Below, piece after piece: positions 46,380 to 54,955 of a DNA stretch of 64,000 nucleotides. Made by a program: the position numbers and the translations under genes. Each line of letters starts with the position of its first letter. Positions within the stretch are counted from its first letter, which is position 1. Location: positions 186,001 through 250,000 of the forward strand of contig NZ_JAXAFK010000002.1 of NCBI RefSeq assembly GCF_033898505.1, read 5' to 3'. This stretch comes from Pectobacterium carotovorum. Lineage in GTDB: Bacteria > Pseudomonadota > Gammaproteobacteria > Enterobacterales > Enterobacteriaceae. The notes below the pieces were generated by a model. That model was not told the DNA's origin and ran no database searches. It saw nothing but the letters and a program-made list of their open reading frames with translations.

Positions 46380-46844
46380 ATGTCACTTACGCTGCTTGAG
46401 AAGATTGACTCGTGTTATCTGGCCTTGAACGGTGCTTTATTGCCTTCTCCTGCTGGTTTGGTCGACCGTTATCGATGGCTACATGAACAGGCGCCGTATA
46501 GCGTGTTGGCGCAAGGAACAGGGGACGATCCTCACTTTATTTATGCCAATCGCTTTGCGCTCGACTGCTTCGGGTATAGCAAAGCAGAGATGCTGGCACT
46601 ACCTTCTCGGCTGAGCGCTGAGGCCTCTTTGCAGCCAGCGCGGCAGCAGTTTCTTGAGAGCGTGTCTCAGCGGGGGATTGCCTATGGCTACACGGGAATC
46701 CGGGTCAGGGAAAACGGGCAGACGTTTCCGATTTATGGTGGTGTGGTCTGGCAGTTACGCCATCAGGATGGTGCATCATGGGGAATGGCGGCGCTATTCT
46801 GGCGTGAGGAACATCAGCGCCCGGATTGGTTCAGACCTGAATAA
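46380..46844 (+). CDS. MEKHLA (PAS-like) domain protein
   Basis: A 154-residue protein with GGAGG before its ATG. It has the MEKHLA/PAS-like features: HFIYANRFALDCFGYSKAEMLALPSRLSAE, YGYTGIRVRENGQTFPI and WGMAALFWREE near the end. Small MEKHLA proteins are PAS-like and may bind ligands, but none is known for this one. It follows the ThDP enzyme gene closely and should be its functional partner. No DNA-binding or kinase domain is present, so it is not a full regulator. Confidence 0.82.
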   Translation: MSLTLLEKIDSCYLALNGALLPSPAGLVDRYRWLHEQAPYSVLAQGTGDDPHFIYANRFALDCFGYSKAEMLALPSRLSAEASLQPARQQFLESVSQRGIAYGYTGIRVRENGQTFPIYGGVVWQLRHQDGASWGMAALFWREEHQRPDWFRPE

Positions 46845-47277
46845 GAAATCAGCGTGGATGAGGCCTCATTCCGTCGAACGGTAGCAATTGAATATCATTT
46901 TTCGCTGACATGAGTGAAAATCCCGATCGGATTTATGTGTGATGCAGTGTGAAAGAATTCGTTATTAAACTGTTATGCTTTCACAAAAAAATAACCAGGC
47001 TATTTCTTATTGATAATATTATTGGTGAATTATTATTCGCTTGTCTCGTGAGGAATATAAATTTCGGATACGTTAGAGAATCTGGTTTTCAATTATTGAA
47101 TAAAAGTTTCACAAAAAAACAACGCATGATTTCTTATTTTCATTTTTATAAAAATTAAAACCGCGTTCCTAATAACAAAATAACCTAGAGAGATTATCCG
47201 ATAGACCAATTAACATCTTTATAAGTGCGTAATACCTATGTAAGAATATAACCTTTAATGGTTAGATTGGTAAAAAA
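46845..47277. other. AT-rich intergenic region
   Basis: About 430 bases. A 69-residue frame at 46949-47158 has no ribosome site and an AT-driven composition, so I do not call it. The region holds the promoter of the yagU-like gene. Confidence 0.4.
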
Positions 47278-47892
47278 ATGAACTTTTTTGAACAAACATC
47301 TCCATCTCGGAGACGCTATGGATTAGCTGCTTTTATTGGTTTGATTGCAGGTATTGTTTCATCTTTTGTTAAGTGGGGCGCGGAAAATCCGCTTCCTCCA
47401 CGTAGCCCTACTGATATGTTTACCGGTGCTTGCGCCCCTGAATCACTGATTAGAGCTGCCGAGCAAATTGATTGCTCTCGTAATTTTCTTAACCCTCCCT
47501 ACATTTTTTTACGCGATTGGCTTGGCGTTGTTGACCCTAATGCGGCTGTTTATACCTTTGCCGGCCACGTATTCAATTGGGTTGGTGTGACGCATATTAT
47601 TTTCTCTATTGTTTTTGCCGTAGGTTACTGCGTTGTTGCAGAAGTATTTCCTAAAATAAAATTATGGCAAGGTTTGCTGGCTGGTGCGCTGGCTCAATTA
47701 TTTGTCCACATGATTTCATTCCCATTGATGGGGCTTACGCCATCTCTGTTTGTTCTCCCTTGGTATGAACATGTCTCAGAAATCGTGGGTCACCTAATTT
47801 GGTTCTGGTCTATTGAAATTATTCGTCGCGACTTGCGTAATCGAATGACTCATGAGCCGGATCCAGAGATTCCTTTGAATGCTTCACGATAG
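47278..47892 (+). CDS. yagU: YagU family inner membrane protein
   Basis: A 204-residue membrane protein with about four hydrophobic helices, starting near [21 protein letters not shown] and with the family motif [14 protein letters not shown] and later [22 protein letters not shown]. In E. coli YagU has been linked to acid tolerance; the molecular function is unknown. Ribosome site weak. Transcribed alone. Confidence 0.85.
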   Translation: MNFFEQTSPSRRRYGLAAFIGLIAGIVSSFVKWGAENPLPPRSPTDMFTGACAPESLIRAAEQIDCSRNFLNPPYIFLRDWLGVVDPNAAVYTFAGHVFNWVGVTHIIFSIVFAVGYCVVAEVFPKIKLWQGLLAGALAQLFVHMISFPLMGLTPSLFVLPWYEHVSEIVGHLIWFWSIEIIRRDLRNRMTHEPDPEIPLNASR

Positions 47893-48016
47893 GCTGTGAT
47901 TTTATTTTAGATAATGTGAAAGAGTGCGATGCTTATTATTTTAGTGTTGCGCTATTAATTATCAGAAAAATAAGTTAGCGGTGACATAAATTAGCCGTAA
48001 ACATTGAGGTCTATCC

Positions 48017-48050
48017 AACGCCTTGAGGCTCTCTCAGGGCGTTTTCATTT
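48017..48050 (+). terminator. Intrinsic terminator after yagU
   Basis: AACGCC-TTGAG pairs with CTCAG-GGCGTT with a short loop and is followed by TTTCATTT. It separates yagU from the convergent immunity-like genes. Confidence 0.8.
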
Positions 48051-48125
48051 CCCTAACCATAAAACGCCTTCGATGGAGAAATGATGGATTCAGGCAGAGG
48101 CATAGGTAAAAACAGAAAGTGTCAT

Positions 48126-48473
48126 CTATTCTGTTTCATCGGTCCAAACGTCTTCATATCCTGCTCGATCGATGATGAACTTCGTCCCTTCGGGTAAAAA
48201 GAGATACGGTACGACTTCAGGCAACGTGTCTTCTAAGTGGCTGGTGTGAAGGGCCTGATAAAAACCACTCTCGGATGAATACTCGCCACAGTGGATAAAC
48301 CAGCTTATCGTGCCATTTTCTGGCAATGCGATCCGGGTTCCGTAAATGGGCGAGCTTTGTAAGGTATCTAGCGCAATCGCAACCATTTCTTCTGGAGGAT
48401 GCTGCGGTAATTGGTACTTATCGCAGGTCTGCTTCTGTCGTGCATTGGGTAGGGTTCGATCTGCTTTTTGCAT
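48126..48473 (-). CDS. Imm33-like immunity protein
   Basis: About 115 residues from the ATG at 48473; a GTG at 48554 in the same frame would add 27 unconserved residues. It carries the Imm33-like pattern: a helical N-terminus, YGTRIALPENGTISWFIHCGEY, ALHTSHLEDTLPEVVPYLFLPEGTKFIID and YEDVWTDE at the end. Such proteins are small cytoplasmic immunity factors for polymorphic toxins. No toxin gene lies beside it. The next gene upstream on the same strand is the DUF4265-like gene. Confidence 0.7.
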   Translation of the reverse strand: MQKADRTLPNARQKQTCDKYQLPQHPPEEMVAIALDTLQSSPIYGTRIALPENGTISWFIHCGEYSSESGFYQALHTSHLEDTLPEVVPYLFLPEGTKFIIDRAGYEDVWTDETE

Positions 48474-48554
48474 GATTAGGTCCGCTGTCGTTTTTCGTGC
48501 ATGCCGGAATGTTCGAAAATACGTTATTTCACCTGAGGGGCTAGCCGTGGGCAC

Positions 48555-49016
48555 CTAGCTATCCAGCCACCAATTTAAAAGCGTTTCGTCTTCATCGTCA
48601 TCGATATTCTTATAAATGTTCGCGAAGTACCATTGAATGCCTGTTTTTTCGCGAAAGGCGTCGAAAACATCGGCAATCCTATCCATCCCATTTCTGGCAG
48701 GCACTGCCAATGATAAGTTGCCCTGATATACGCCGTCTAATGTTCCATTGAGCTGGCTACCCACCTCCTTTTCTAAACTGGCGATATCTTCAGGGGGAAG
48801 ATAATCGGCATAGATATGAATGCAAAAATTACCGCCCCTGCGCAGCACTTCTGGATGGGCATGTTTATCGTTAATTCGGAAGATATCCCCGCGTGCTAAA
48901 TTTAACGCAAGGCCGGGAGAAGACAGCAATTCGTAAGTGTCTTTCTCGATTTCTCTGACGGGTAGCACTTCAAAAGTTGGTCCATCGTTATCTGCTACAT
49001 AGACACGAATTAACAT
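48555..49016 (-). CDS. DUF4265-like putative immunity protein
   Basis: A 153-residue soluble protein. It has the DUF4265-like pattern DGPTFEVLPVREIEKDTYEL...GDIFRIND (about residues 10-50) and a C-terminal acidic part ending NIDDDEDETLLNWWLDS. Members of this family occur with bacterial toxin systems. It stands before the Imm33-like gene on the same strand, the stop and next start nearly touching. Function inferred from context. Confidence 0.65.
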   Translation of the reverse strand: MLIRVYVADNDGPTFEVLPVREIEKDTYELLSSPGLALNLARGDIFRINDKHAHPEVLRRGGNFCIHIYADYLPPEDIASLEKEVGSQLNGTLDGVYQGNLSLAVPARNGMDRIADVFDAFREKTGIQWYFANIYKNIDDDEDETLLNWWLDS

Positions 49017-49133
49017 AGGTGAGTGGTTACCACTATTTGAGTCGGTGAAGTAAAATAATGTCCCGATGTTAGCCCAAAAAGAGGCTTGCGTGTCTTTTTT
49101 CCGTAAGCACGTTTCACGAGCAGTAGACTTCGG

Positions 49134-49520
49134 CTATGACCGAGAGACGCGTGTTGATGTATCAATAAATATTTCCCGAAGCGAGGCTTCAATTTCGCCA
49201 GGGGTTCCCAATTGTGGCTCGATTCCTATCTCAATGGTTTTTATCTTTTGGCACCAGTTCGTTGTACTTGAGCACGTAAAAATGATGTTGTTTGTCGTAA
49301 CCAAAACAGCATCAATACCGCCATATCCCGCTACGTTTGGGTTGCCTATCTCAACATAATAGGTGTCTTGACCCAGTTCTTCGTCTTGCTCATCAGGTTC
49401 TTCCGCTCGTTGCAAAATGAGAAAATGCTGTGGATCATCTGCACTGTCTGCGAACCCAATCGTCGAAACGCCCTCTTCAGAGGACGAATCATAATAGGTT
49501 GCTGGAAATATCACGTTCAT
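49134..49520 (-). CDS. Imm10-like immunity protein
   Basis: A 128-residue acidic protein with GGAGA before its ATG. It has the features I associate with immunity family 10: FLILQRAEEPDEQDEELGQDTYYVEIGN, then GGIDAVLVTTNNIIF. It is on the minus strand, some 120 bases before the DUF4265-like gene. The cognate toxin is unknown. Confidence 0.7.
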   Translation of the reverse strand: MNVIFPATYYDSSSEEGVSTIGFADSADDPQHFLILQRAEEPDEQDEELGQDTYYVEIGNPNVAGYGGIDAVLVTTNNIIFTCSSTTNWCQKIKTIEIGIEPQLGTPGEIEASLREIFIDTSTRVSRS

Positions 49521-49772
49521 GGGTTTCTCCTACCGTTTTCCCTGTGAGGATGAGAAGTTTATCTTTCATCCACATTGCGTTTGGCGAGTCTGGTGACACT
49601 TTCATCCGTATTCGACAGCAGTCTTTCCAGAATTTCAACGGGTGTTTCCCTGTTTGTGGTGCTGCGCGTTGACAGTCGCCGAGGTGATGAAATCATTTTT
49701 TCCACTATCTGTGGCAATATCGGTATCAGAATAGATAACGATTGATAGAAAAAAGAGTGAATAGGGCGGCTC

Positions 49773-50438
49773 ATGAAAAAAGCGATGATGTTGCTTGATA
49801 TGCCAATCGTGAATTCGACACTTGGCGATCTCAGAAAACAATTTCAGGAGTTTGATGCAACCGTTTCGTACCAGATTTACCTGACGTGCTGTGATGCGGT
49901 AGAGGAATGGAAGTTTTCTGATGGCGACTATTTTGGGCACTTACCTTACAGCGATGAACGTATGGGATTTTCGTCCCCCCGACTGATGAAAAGGAAATAT
50001 GCCAATGTCGATGAAGCGCGTTGGCTGGGGAAATATTGCGCCGGTTTCTCTGGCGGTCGCCATGTTATTACGATCTCTCCGGGACAGAAGAGCGTTCAAG
50101 CGATTCAGGGAACCCTATATAACCGCACTGGCGATGTGTTAGAGATTGCCACTTTGGGTTTTAAGGGAATAGATCGCCCAGAAAGTGCTGAGTCAACATT
50201 GCTTGGTTTAGGGAGAATGCTACAACTTGATGATAATGCGAGGATTTATATCGGCGTTGGCATGAGAGAGGCTTTTGCCGTATTTCTTTACCAGTATTCC
50301 TCTTCTGGTCGCGTTTTATCCGGTCGAGCCTTTTCCAAAGGATGGCCTGATGAGGATGAATGGTTCTGTCACTACGATAATGACGGGAAACTTATTGAAA
50401 TAATGTCAGGTGATGTGCCCGTTTGGCGGAAGAAATAA
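49773..50438 (+). CDS. Hypothetical protein in immunity island
   Basis: A 221-residue soluble protein, no signal or membrane features. A mixed alpha/beta pattern includes YSDERMGFSSPRLMKRKYANVDEARWLGKYCAGF and a C-terminal WPDEDEWFCHYDNDGKLIEI. I do not recognise the family. It starts the plus-strand half of the immunity-like cluster. Confidence 0.65.
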   Translation: MKKAMMLLDMPIVNSTLGDLRKQFQEFDATVSYQIYLTCCDAVEEWKFSDGDYFGHLPYSDERMGFSSPRLMKRKYANVDEARWLGKYCAGFSGGRHVITISPGQKSVQAIQGTLYNRTGDVLEIATLGFKGIDRPESAESTLLGLGRMLQLDDNARIYIGVGMREAFAVFLYQYSSSGRVLSGRAFSKGWPDEDEWFCHYDNDGKLIEIMSGDVPVWRKK

Positions 50439-50481
50439 GCCATTTTAAATGGGCTGTTGCTATCGATAATGAAGACGAGAA

Positions 50482-51084
50482 ATGCTGATGTACGATGAAT
50501 TGATTTTTACCCATGAATCCCATGCGCCTCATGATGCTTATGTCGGCGGTGGGGCTTATTTACCCAGTGAGATATCCTGGCCATTCTCTGCTGATGGAGT
50601 CTCCCTCACTCATCTGGCATCTTTTCCCGGAGCGTGGTTTTCATCGTCATTCGTCCCGAAGCACTATTGGATATCTGTATTTATCCCTTACTTGCCGGGA
50701 GAGGTTTTTCATTACCGGAAACTTCGTGCGATTGATGGTGATTCTGGGGCGATGGTATTGGGTTATATTCGATCTGAAGAGGAGCGAAACGAAGCCGCTA
50801 ATCCAATTATCGATCGCGGAAGCATCCATATATCAAGAGGTGCTGATTCAGATGATGAAGAAAATTTAGCCTCCAAACTGGACGGCGTTGATGCCTGGCT
50901 ACAAGGGCCTATCACATCAAATATAGGGAGGAGAAGACTCTCCATTTATGGAGGCGATCTAGATGCTGCGCTGCCGCGTTATAAAGGAATACTCTCAGAT
51001 GGTATGGGCTATCTCTTTTTAGATGAGCGTTTCTGGGATAAAACAGCAAATTCGTGTGGCCGATTTTTTCTACAACTTGGCTAA
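50482..51084 (+). CDS. DUF1963/YwqG-like protein
   Basis: A 200-residue protein with the DUF1963-type opening GGGAYLPSEISWPFSADGVSLTHLASF and ending GMGYLFLDERFWDKTANSCGRFFLQ, which resembles the C-terminal pattern of this family. The ATG at 50482 or that two codons later (50488) can be used; the second has better spacing to GAG. DUF1963-like proteins are frequent in immunity arrays. It follows the 221-residue gene by about 40 bases. Confidence 0.68.
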   Translation: MLMYDELIFTHESHAPHDAYVGGGAYLPSEISWPFSADGVSLTHLASFPGAWFSSSFVPKHYWISVFIPYLPGEVFHYRKLRAIDGDSGAMVLGYIRSEEERNEAANPIIDRGSIHISRGADSDDEENLASKLDGVDAWLQGPITSNIGRRRLSIYGGDLDAALPRYKGILSDGMGYLFLDERFWDKTANSCGRFFLQLG

Positions 51085-51126
51085 CGCCCTGACCAAAATA
51101 CGAGACGTTTTAATAAGCGAGGAACG

Positions 51127-51555
51127 ATGGGCAGAATACGTGTCATCGGCACATCGATAGAGGTGATTCAAGCCGCAGAACGTGAGCTAGGCCGTAAGTT
51201 ACCTCTCTCTTTTTCGGACTGGCTTCTGGTGAATAATGGAAGAGCGCTTGGAGCATTAACGATATTTCCAGTATTTGATTCTCGCGACCCGAGAAAAACA
51301 TGGGAATCAATCGTTCGTCATTTTAAAGAAGGCTGGCAGGCGTGGCTGAGCAATTTTTCCGATACAACACAGGATTTTTCGACTCTTCTGCCTTTTGCGG
51401 AGTGTGGTACGGGCGATTATTACTGTTTTGATTACGCCGTATTAGGGAACGCAGGGGAGCCGATTCTTGTTTTATGGTCACATGAAACGGGAGAAGCAAC
51501 CCAGCAGGCAGATAATTTTGGCGCGTTTCTGACGATGTCTGAGCGGATTGAGTAA
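51127..51555 (+). CDS. SMI1/KNR4 (SUKH) family protein
   Basis: A 142-residue SUKH-type protein: an N-terminal helix pair (IEVIQAAERELGRKLPLSFSDWLLVNNGRALG), a strand-rich core and GDYYCFDYAVLGNAGEPILVLWSHET near the end. This superfamily is one of the most common immunity folds for polymorphic toxins and contact-dependent nucleases. GAGGAA lies before the ATG. It follows the DUF1963-like gene on the same strand. Confidence 0.8.
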   Translation: MGRIRVIGTSIEVIQAAERELGRKLPLSFSDWLLVNNGRALGALTIFPVFDSRDPRKTWESIVRHFKEGWQAWLSNFSDTTQDFSTLLPFAECGTGDYYCFDYAVLGNAGEPILVLWSHETGEATQQADNFGAFLTMSERIE

Positions 51556-51670
51556 TGTGTTGAGGTTATAGTTAGGTTCTCGCCTTTTTTTACATTCAGG
51601 GTGGGGATCAAAAGTGATGTCTCGGAGTGGGGAGAAAGCCGTATAAAATAGTAAACAGGTTAACTGTGCT

Positions 51671-51985
51671 TTAACGAAAAGCCTCGCTCAGTTCTACTTC
51701 GTCTTCGGTATCCCCATCTTCAAAGCATTTGAAAGATTTCCCGCTTAGCGTTTCTCGCATGAGTGCGTACAGATCGACAGATTTAACGTTAACCTGTAAC
51801 CACAGTGAGCCATCGTCTTCATCGATCAGACGGATGTCATATTCAGCGCGATTGTTGAGGGATTTGTCTTTCAAATAGACATCACCGTTTTCGGCGCGAA
51901 TGCAGGCCTCACTGCGTTTAATCGTACTTATTACATGTTGAGCAGTCGAGGCATCATCAAAGACTAATTTGTATTCATAGCTCAT
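51671..51985 (-). CDS. Hypothetical small acidic protein
   Basis: About 104 residues from the ATG at 51985; a TTG at 52012 is an alternative. It starts MSYEYKLVFDDASTAQHVIS and ends in an acidic tail, EDGDTEDEVELSEAFR. Size, strand pattern and the neighbourhood suggest another immunity protein, but no family is recognised. Confidence 0.6.
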   Translation of the reverse strand: MSYEYKLVFDDASTAQHVISTIKRSEACIRAENGDVYLKDKSLNNRAEYDIRLIDEDDGSLWLQVNVKSVDLYALMRETLSGKSFKCFEDGDTEDEVELSEAFR

Positions 51986-52074
51986 GTTCTGAGTGCCCGC
52001 AGTTAGGTTCAACTATCTTCATCAGAGCCCTGCCTCAATATTCTTGCCATTCTGGATACGCCATTTATTTTTAC

Positions 52075-52482
52075 CTAAATATCAGGCAGGTCGATATTAT
52101 TTTGGGAAAGAATCATGGCTATTTTTCCTATAAACTCAACTGGAAGCGTTGTTGGTGTTCCATACATATCCACGATTCCGACCTCTACCGTGGTATCAAC
52201 AAGGTAAGAGAATGCTTCAATATCCTGAGGTGAAATCGACAGGGTAAGATCTTGCGGTATATCATCTCCCCGGCCATTTAGCGGCAGCAACGCGCCTTTT
52301 CTTTCCCATTCAACCAGCCTGCCACTCTCAGGGTAACGATTAAGGTGAACTGTCAACGCGTCGATCGCGGGGTGTTGAATCAATTTTGCGTGGCAATAAG
52401 CCTGCAAACAGGCGGAGGCATAGCGTTGCAACTCTCTCGGGGAAAGCCTGGCTATTTTGTTAAAAACGTCTGACATCCTCAT
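52075..52482 (-). CDS. Hypothetical putative immunity protein
   Basis: A 135-residue soluble protein with AAGGGGA before its ATG. The N-terminus (IARLSPRELQRYASACLQAYCHAK) is helical; the C-terminal half is strand-rich with VEVGIVDMYGTPTTLPVEF. Not assigned to a family. It sits amid immunity-type genes. Confidence 0.6.
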   Translation of the reverse strand: MRMSDVFNKIARLSPRELQRYASACLQAYCHAKLIQHPAIDALTVHLNRYPESGRLVEWERKGALLPLNGRGDDIPQDLTLSISPQDIEAFSYLVDTTVEVGIVDMYGTPTTLPVEFIGKIAMILSQNNIDLPDI

Positions 52483-52653
52483 TTCCCCTTGGCTATTCCC
52501 ACAACGTTCAAATTAAACGTTTCTGGCGATAAATTGCAAACTGAACGGTGTAAGACTTATTTCGCGTGTATTAACGGAAGGCTATCTGGCCTAACGATCG
52601 GTGATGCGTACTGTTCAAACGTTTCTTTCATTAGGCATGATAAAAAAGCCGCG

Positions 52654-52704
52654 GTCTTGGAAAAGTCATAGTCTTGGAAAAGTCATGATCTTGGAAAGGT
52701 TATA
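52654..52704. repeat. Three tandem 17-bp repeats
   Basis: Three units of 17 bp (starts 52654, 52671, 52688), each close to GTCTTGGAAAAGTCATA. The last overlaps the end of the SUKH gene, so it alters only the final codon and stop. Function unknown. Confidence 0.75.
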
Positions 52705-53137
52705 GTTCGTCACCGACTATCTGCCCTGAAATAGCCAAGTTAAGCGTCTCAGTGAATGATGGTGCAATTGGCTTAATCTCTCTTGGGTCAAGATCGCCAA
52801 CGTTCACGCTCGCGAATGTCGGTATCTCTGTGAAGCGATGATCGAGTAAAAAACAGATTGATCCGCCGTCTGAACCAATGGCGAGAACCTTATCGCCTAA
52901 ATAGTGATTAATTTTATAATCCAGATTTGCGCTCACAATCTGTGTTGACGGCCATAGCGATAGATAAACATGTGAAATTTTCCCTTCTCCGCCATCAGAC
53001 CATTTCATGAATTCTTTATAATCAGGAGGTAAAACCAGCTTCGTACTGCTTTCGATAACATCCCACACCGCGTCAGATGCCCCCATACGGCAATGCCAAT
53101 GCGGCGTAATGGAAAGGATACACTGTGCGATGTTCAT
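52700..53137 (-). CDS. SMI1/KNR4 (SUKH) family protein, second copy type
   Basis: A 145-residue SUKH-type protein: LVLPPDYKEFMKWSDGGEGKISHVYLSLWPSTQIVS, then LAIGSDGGSICFLLD. It resembles the 51127 gene in fold only, not closely in sequence. Its ATG overlaps the TGA of the 33-residue frame upstream. Such coupling is common between a toxin end and its immunity gene. Confidence 0.8.
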   Translation of the reverse strand: MNIAQCILSITPHWHCRMGASDAVWDVIESSTKLVLPPDYKEFMKWSDGGEGKISHVYLSLWPSTQIVSANLDYKINHYLGDKVLAIGSDGGSICFLLDHRFTEIPTFASVNVGDLDPREIKPIAPSFTETLNLAISGQIVGDEL

Positions 53138-53235
53138 TTATTATCCATAGAATAGTTCACCCAAAAGGGGCGGCCGCCAATATAGGGATGATCCTTATCA
53201 GGATTGCCTTCTACAAAAACCAACTCATTGAACAT
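53134..53235 (-). CDS. 33-residue ORF coupled to the SUKH gene
   Basis: An open frame with GAGGGA upstream, coding MFNELVFVEGNPDKDHPYIG and then GRPFWVNYSMDNK. Its TGA overlaps the following ATG (ATGA at 53134-53137). It could be a tiny gene or the surviving tail of a toxin gene. I do not recognise it. Confidence 0.45.
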   Translation of the reverse strand: MFNELVFVEGNPDKDHPYIGGRPFWVNYSMDNK

Positions 53236-53262
53236 CGTTATTCCCTCGTCTTCCCAATGGCA

Positions 53263-53427
53263 TTAACCAGCAAGACTATCATTGATATAGCTATTGAGTT
53301 CTGGATATTCATCCAAAAACTCATTACTGCGAATGAAGTCGTCTAGTGACTTATATTTTTTGGCCGCGAAAATGATAGCATTGATTTTTCCATCGTTTTC
53401 AGAATTGATAATCCGCCCGATTATCAT
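53263..53427 (-). CDS. 54-residue ORF in immunity island
   Basis: A small open frame with GGAG about nine bases before its ATG, reading MIIGRIINSENDGKINAIIF and on to a TAA. Acidic and helical (YKSLDDFIRSNEFLDEYPEL). It follows the DUF2750 gene by about 27 bases on the same strand. Possibly a real small gene; no family recognised. Confidence 0.5.
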   Translation of the reverse strand: MIIGRIINSENDGKINAIIFAAKKYKSLDDFIRSNEFLDEYPELNSYINDSLAG

Positions 53428-53454
53428 CAATGGCTACTCCTCGCCAAGGATCGG

Positions 53455-53841
53455 TCATTCGTATTGTTCAAGTTCTTCTTTAATGGCGTGCAATAAGGCT
53501 GTTGGGGGGATGAAAAAACCGTGTTCACTTGGCGTGGGGAAAATTTGACATATTCTGCCATCGTTCTGCATTCCTGGAAGCCAATGCGATAGAAATGCGT
53601 TTAGCTCAATTGCTTTTGCTGTGAATCCCGCCCATTCACCATGAGCGCACAGTGTGGCAAAACTTTCCTCAGGCCAGAAGGGAATAGCCAGATTCTGACC
53701 GGATATCGCGGTTGCCCAGCCCTCATTAAATAATCCCCAGATAACTTCAAAATCAGTAATCTTACGGATAAAGTAATCACACCTTTCTTGCGAGTCTAAA
53801 CGATAAATATTTTCAATTTTTTTAGGGTGCGCGCTCATCAT
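53455..53841 (-). CDS. DUF2750 family protein
   Basis: A 128-residue protein matching DUF2750: YFIRKITDFEVIWGLFNEGWATAISGQNLAIPFWPEESFA and FLSHWLPGMQNDGRICQIFPTPSEHGFFI. DUF2750 members appear in immunity-type loci. The first two codons are both ATG. It sits 16 bases after the 53858 gene. Confidence 0.78.
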   Translation of the reverse strand: MMSAHPKKIENIYRLDSQERCDYFIRKITDFEVIWGLFNEGWATAISGQNLAIPFWPEESFATLCAHGEWAGFTAKAIELNAFLSHWLPGMQNDGRICQIFPTPSEHGFFIPPTALLHAIKEELEQYE

Positions 53842-53857
53842 TATTTAAATCATTTCC

Positions 53858-54373
53858 TCATCGAAATGCCACCGCATTATCCCACAGAACGATGTTCTCA
53901 GCGAAAGCCCGGTCTGTTCTCAGAGCGGTCAGTTCGTTCACATACAGTGGATCATTTTTTATCTTTTCTTCGTCATCATCACTCAACATAACCGCTTTTC
54001 CTTCCTTCTCGTTGCGTAAAAAATGTTGAGCCGCCATGTAATCATAAGCGTCAATAATCGATGATTCAGCTGCCTCTAAGCTTGTCTTTCCCTCAGAGAA
54101 GAACATGAGGAAATCTGAAAAGGCATACAGATATAAGTTGCTGAAAATCTCGTCACTATTCGCCTCCTGTTCATCCACCACAGCAACATCGATAGCTTCA
54201 AGTGCTGGATTAATATTTATGTATTGAGTTTCTGAGGCAAGGTAGGCCCAAAGATTGTCCGTAAGTAAGACAACCTCTTTTGGCAAAGTTATGCCCACCG
54301 ATTGAAGTACATTGCCCAATCTGTCAAATGCTTTTAATAGTACGAAGAAAGAGCTCCTTTCTACATTTTCCAT
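53858..54373 (-). CDS. Hypothetical protein at the edge of immunity island
   Basis: A 171-residue acidic, mostly helical protein with AAGGAC before its ATG. Residues include DNLWAYLASETQYININPALEAIDVAVVDEQEAN and ITSLEAAESSIIDAYDYMAAQ-like helices. The helical pattern vaguely resembles DUF416, but I cannot support that. It is the first gene of the minus-strand group ending at 52700. Confidence 0.6.
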   Translation of the reverse strand: MENVERSSFFVLLKAFDRLGNVLQSVGITLPKEVVLLTDNLWAYLASETQYININPALEAIDVAVVDEQEANSDEIFSNLYLYAFSDFLMFFSEGKTSLEAAESSIIDAYDYMAAQHFLRNEKEGKAVMLSDDDEEKIKNDPLYVNELTALRTDRAFAENIVLWDNAVAFR

Positions 54374-54955
54374 TATTAGTCCTTATTATTTGAGGGCGTT
54401 AACCGATGAGGCTGGATTGGCACCATGATTAATAATGGCGTATTCAGAAAGGCAGCATATAGGGAGGGATGCCGTAATATCAACGACTCAGCGTATTTTT
54501 CCGAGCTGTTGTCATCACGTTCGGTACTCGCCTTGATGATACTGAACGCAATGCTAAGGCGCTTACGCGGCCATGCCTAACCCGACAATATTCGCCGCCA
54601 GAATAATGACCATAGCGCCGAGAATCAGCATGCGTAACCCCTTGTTTTATTTTGTGGTAAGCCTGTATTCGGCTCTGAATGTAGAGTGCTGTGTATGATT
54701 GTTGCCAGACCTGCTGGCGCCAGACAGTGTAGGAAGGTGAAACAGGGCGAACCTTCAGATGCGTGCCATGAGGATTGGGAGAGCGGCATCGGTTTGAAGG
54801 TAGGAGCAGGCAGGATCACAAAACGCAGAATTTATCTCTGGGGCACGGTGGGGAAGTGCATTCTGTAAAGGTAGCATTTTGCTCAAGAATTGATTAACAC
54901 CACAGCAGGACTTTTCGCTATGATTTCCCTCTTTTCCACCTGCATATAGTGAGTT
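54374..54955. other. Intergenic region with possible micro-ORF
   Basis: About 580 bases between the immunity island and yqhA. It contains only the weak 22-residue frame listed separately and the yqhA promoter side. The 54625-54868 frames on both strands show no ribosome sites and are not called. Confidence 0.45.
54563..54631 (-). CDS. Possible 22-residue hydrophobic peptide
   Basis: MLILGAMVIILAANIVGLGMAA with AGGGG about six bases upstream. It is one membrane-type helix. It may be a small membrane protein or chance; evidence is limited to the ribosome site and hydrophobicity. Confidence 0.3.
   Translation of the reverse strand: MLILGAMVIILAANIVGLGMAA

Noticed and set aside
46949..47158. 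69-residue open frame between the MEKHLA gene and yagU
   Set aside because: No ribosome site, AT-driven composition and no recognisable features.
52489..52671. 60-residue frame on the plus strand in the immunity island
   Set aside because: No ribosome site; overlaps tandem repeats and the promoter side of the minus-strand gene.
54686..54868. Frames of about 60 residues upstream of yqhA on both strands
   Set aside because: No ribosome sites and composition unlike neighbouring genes.
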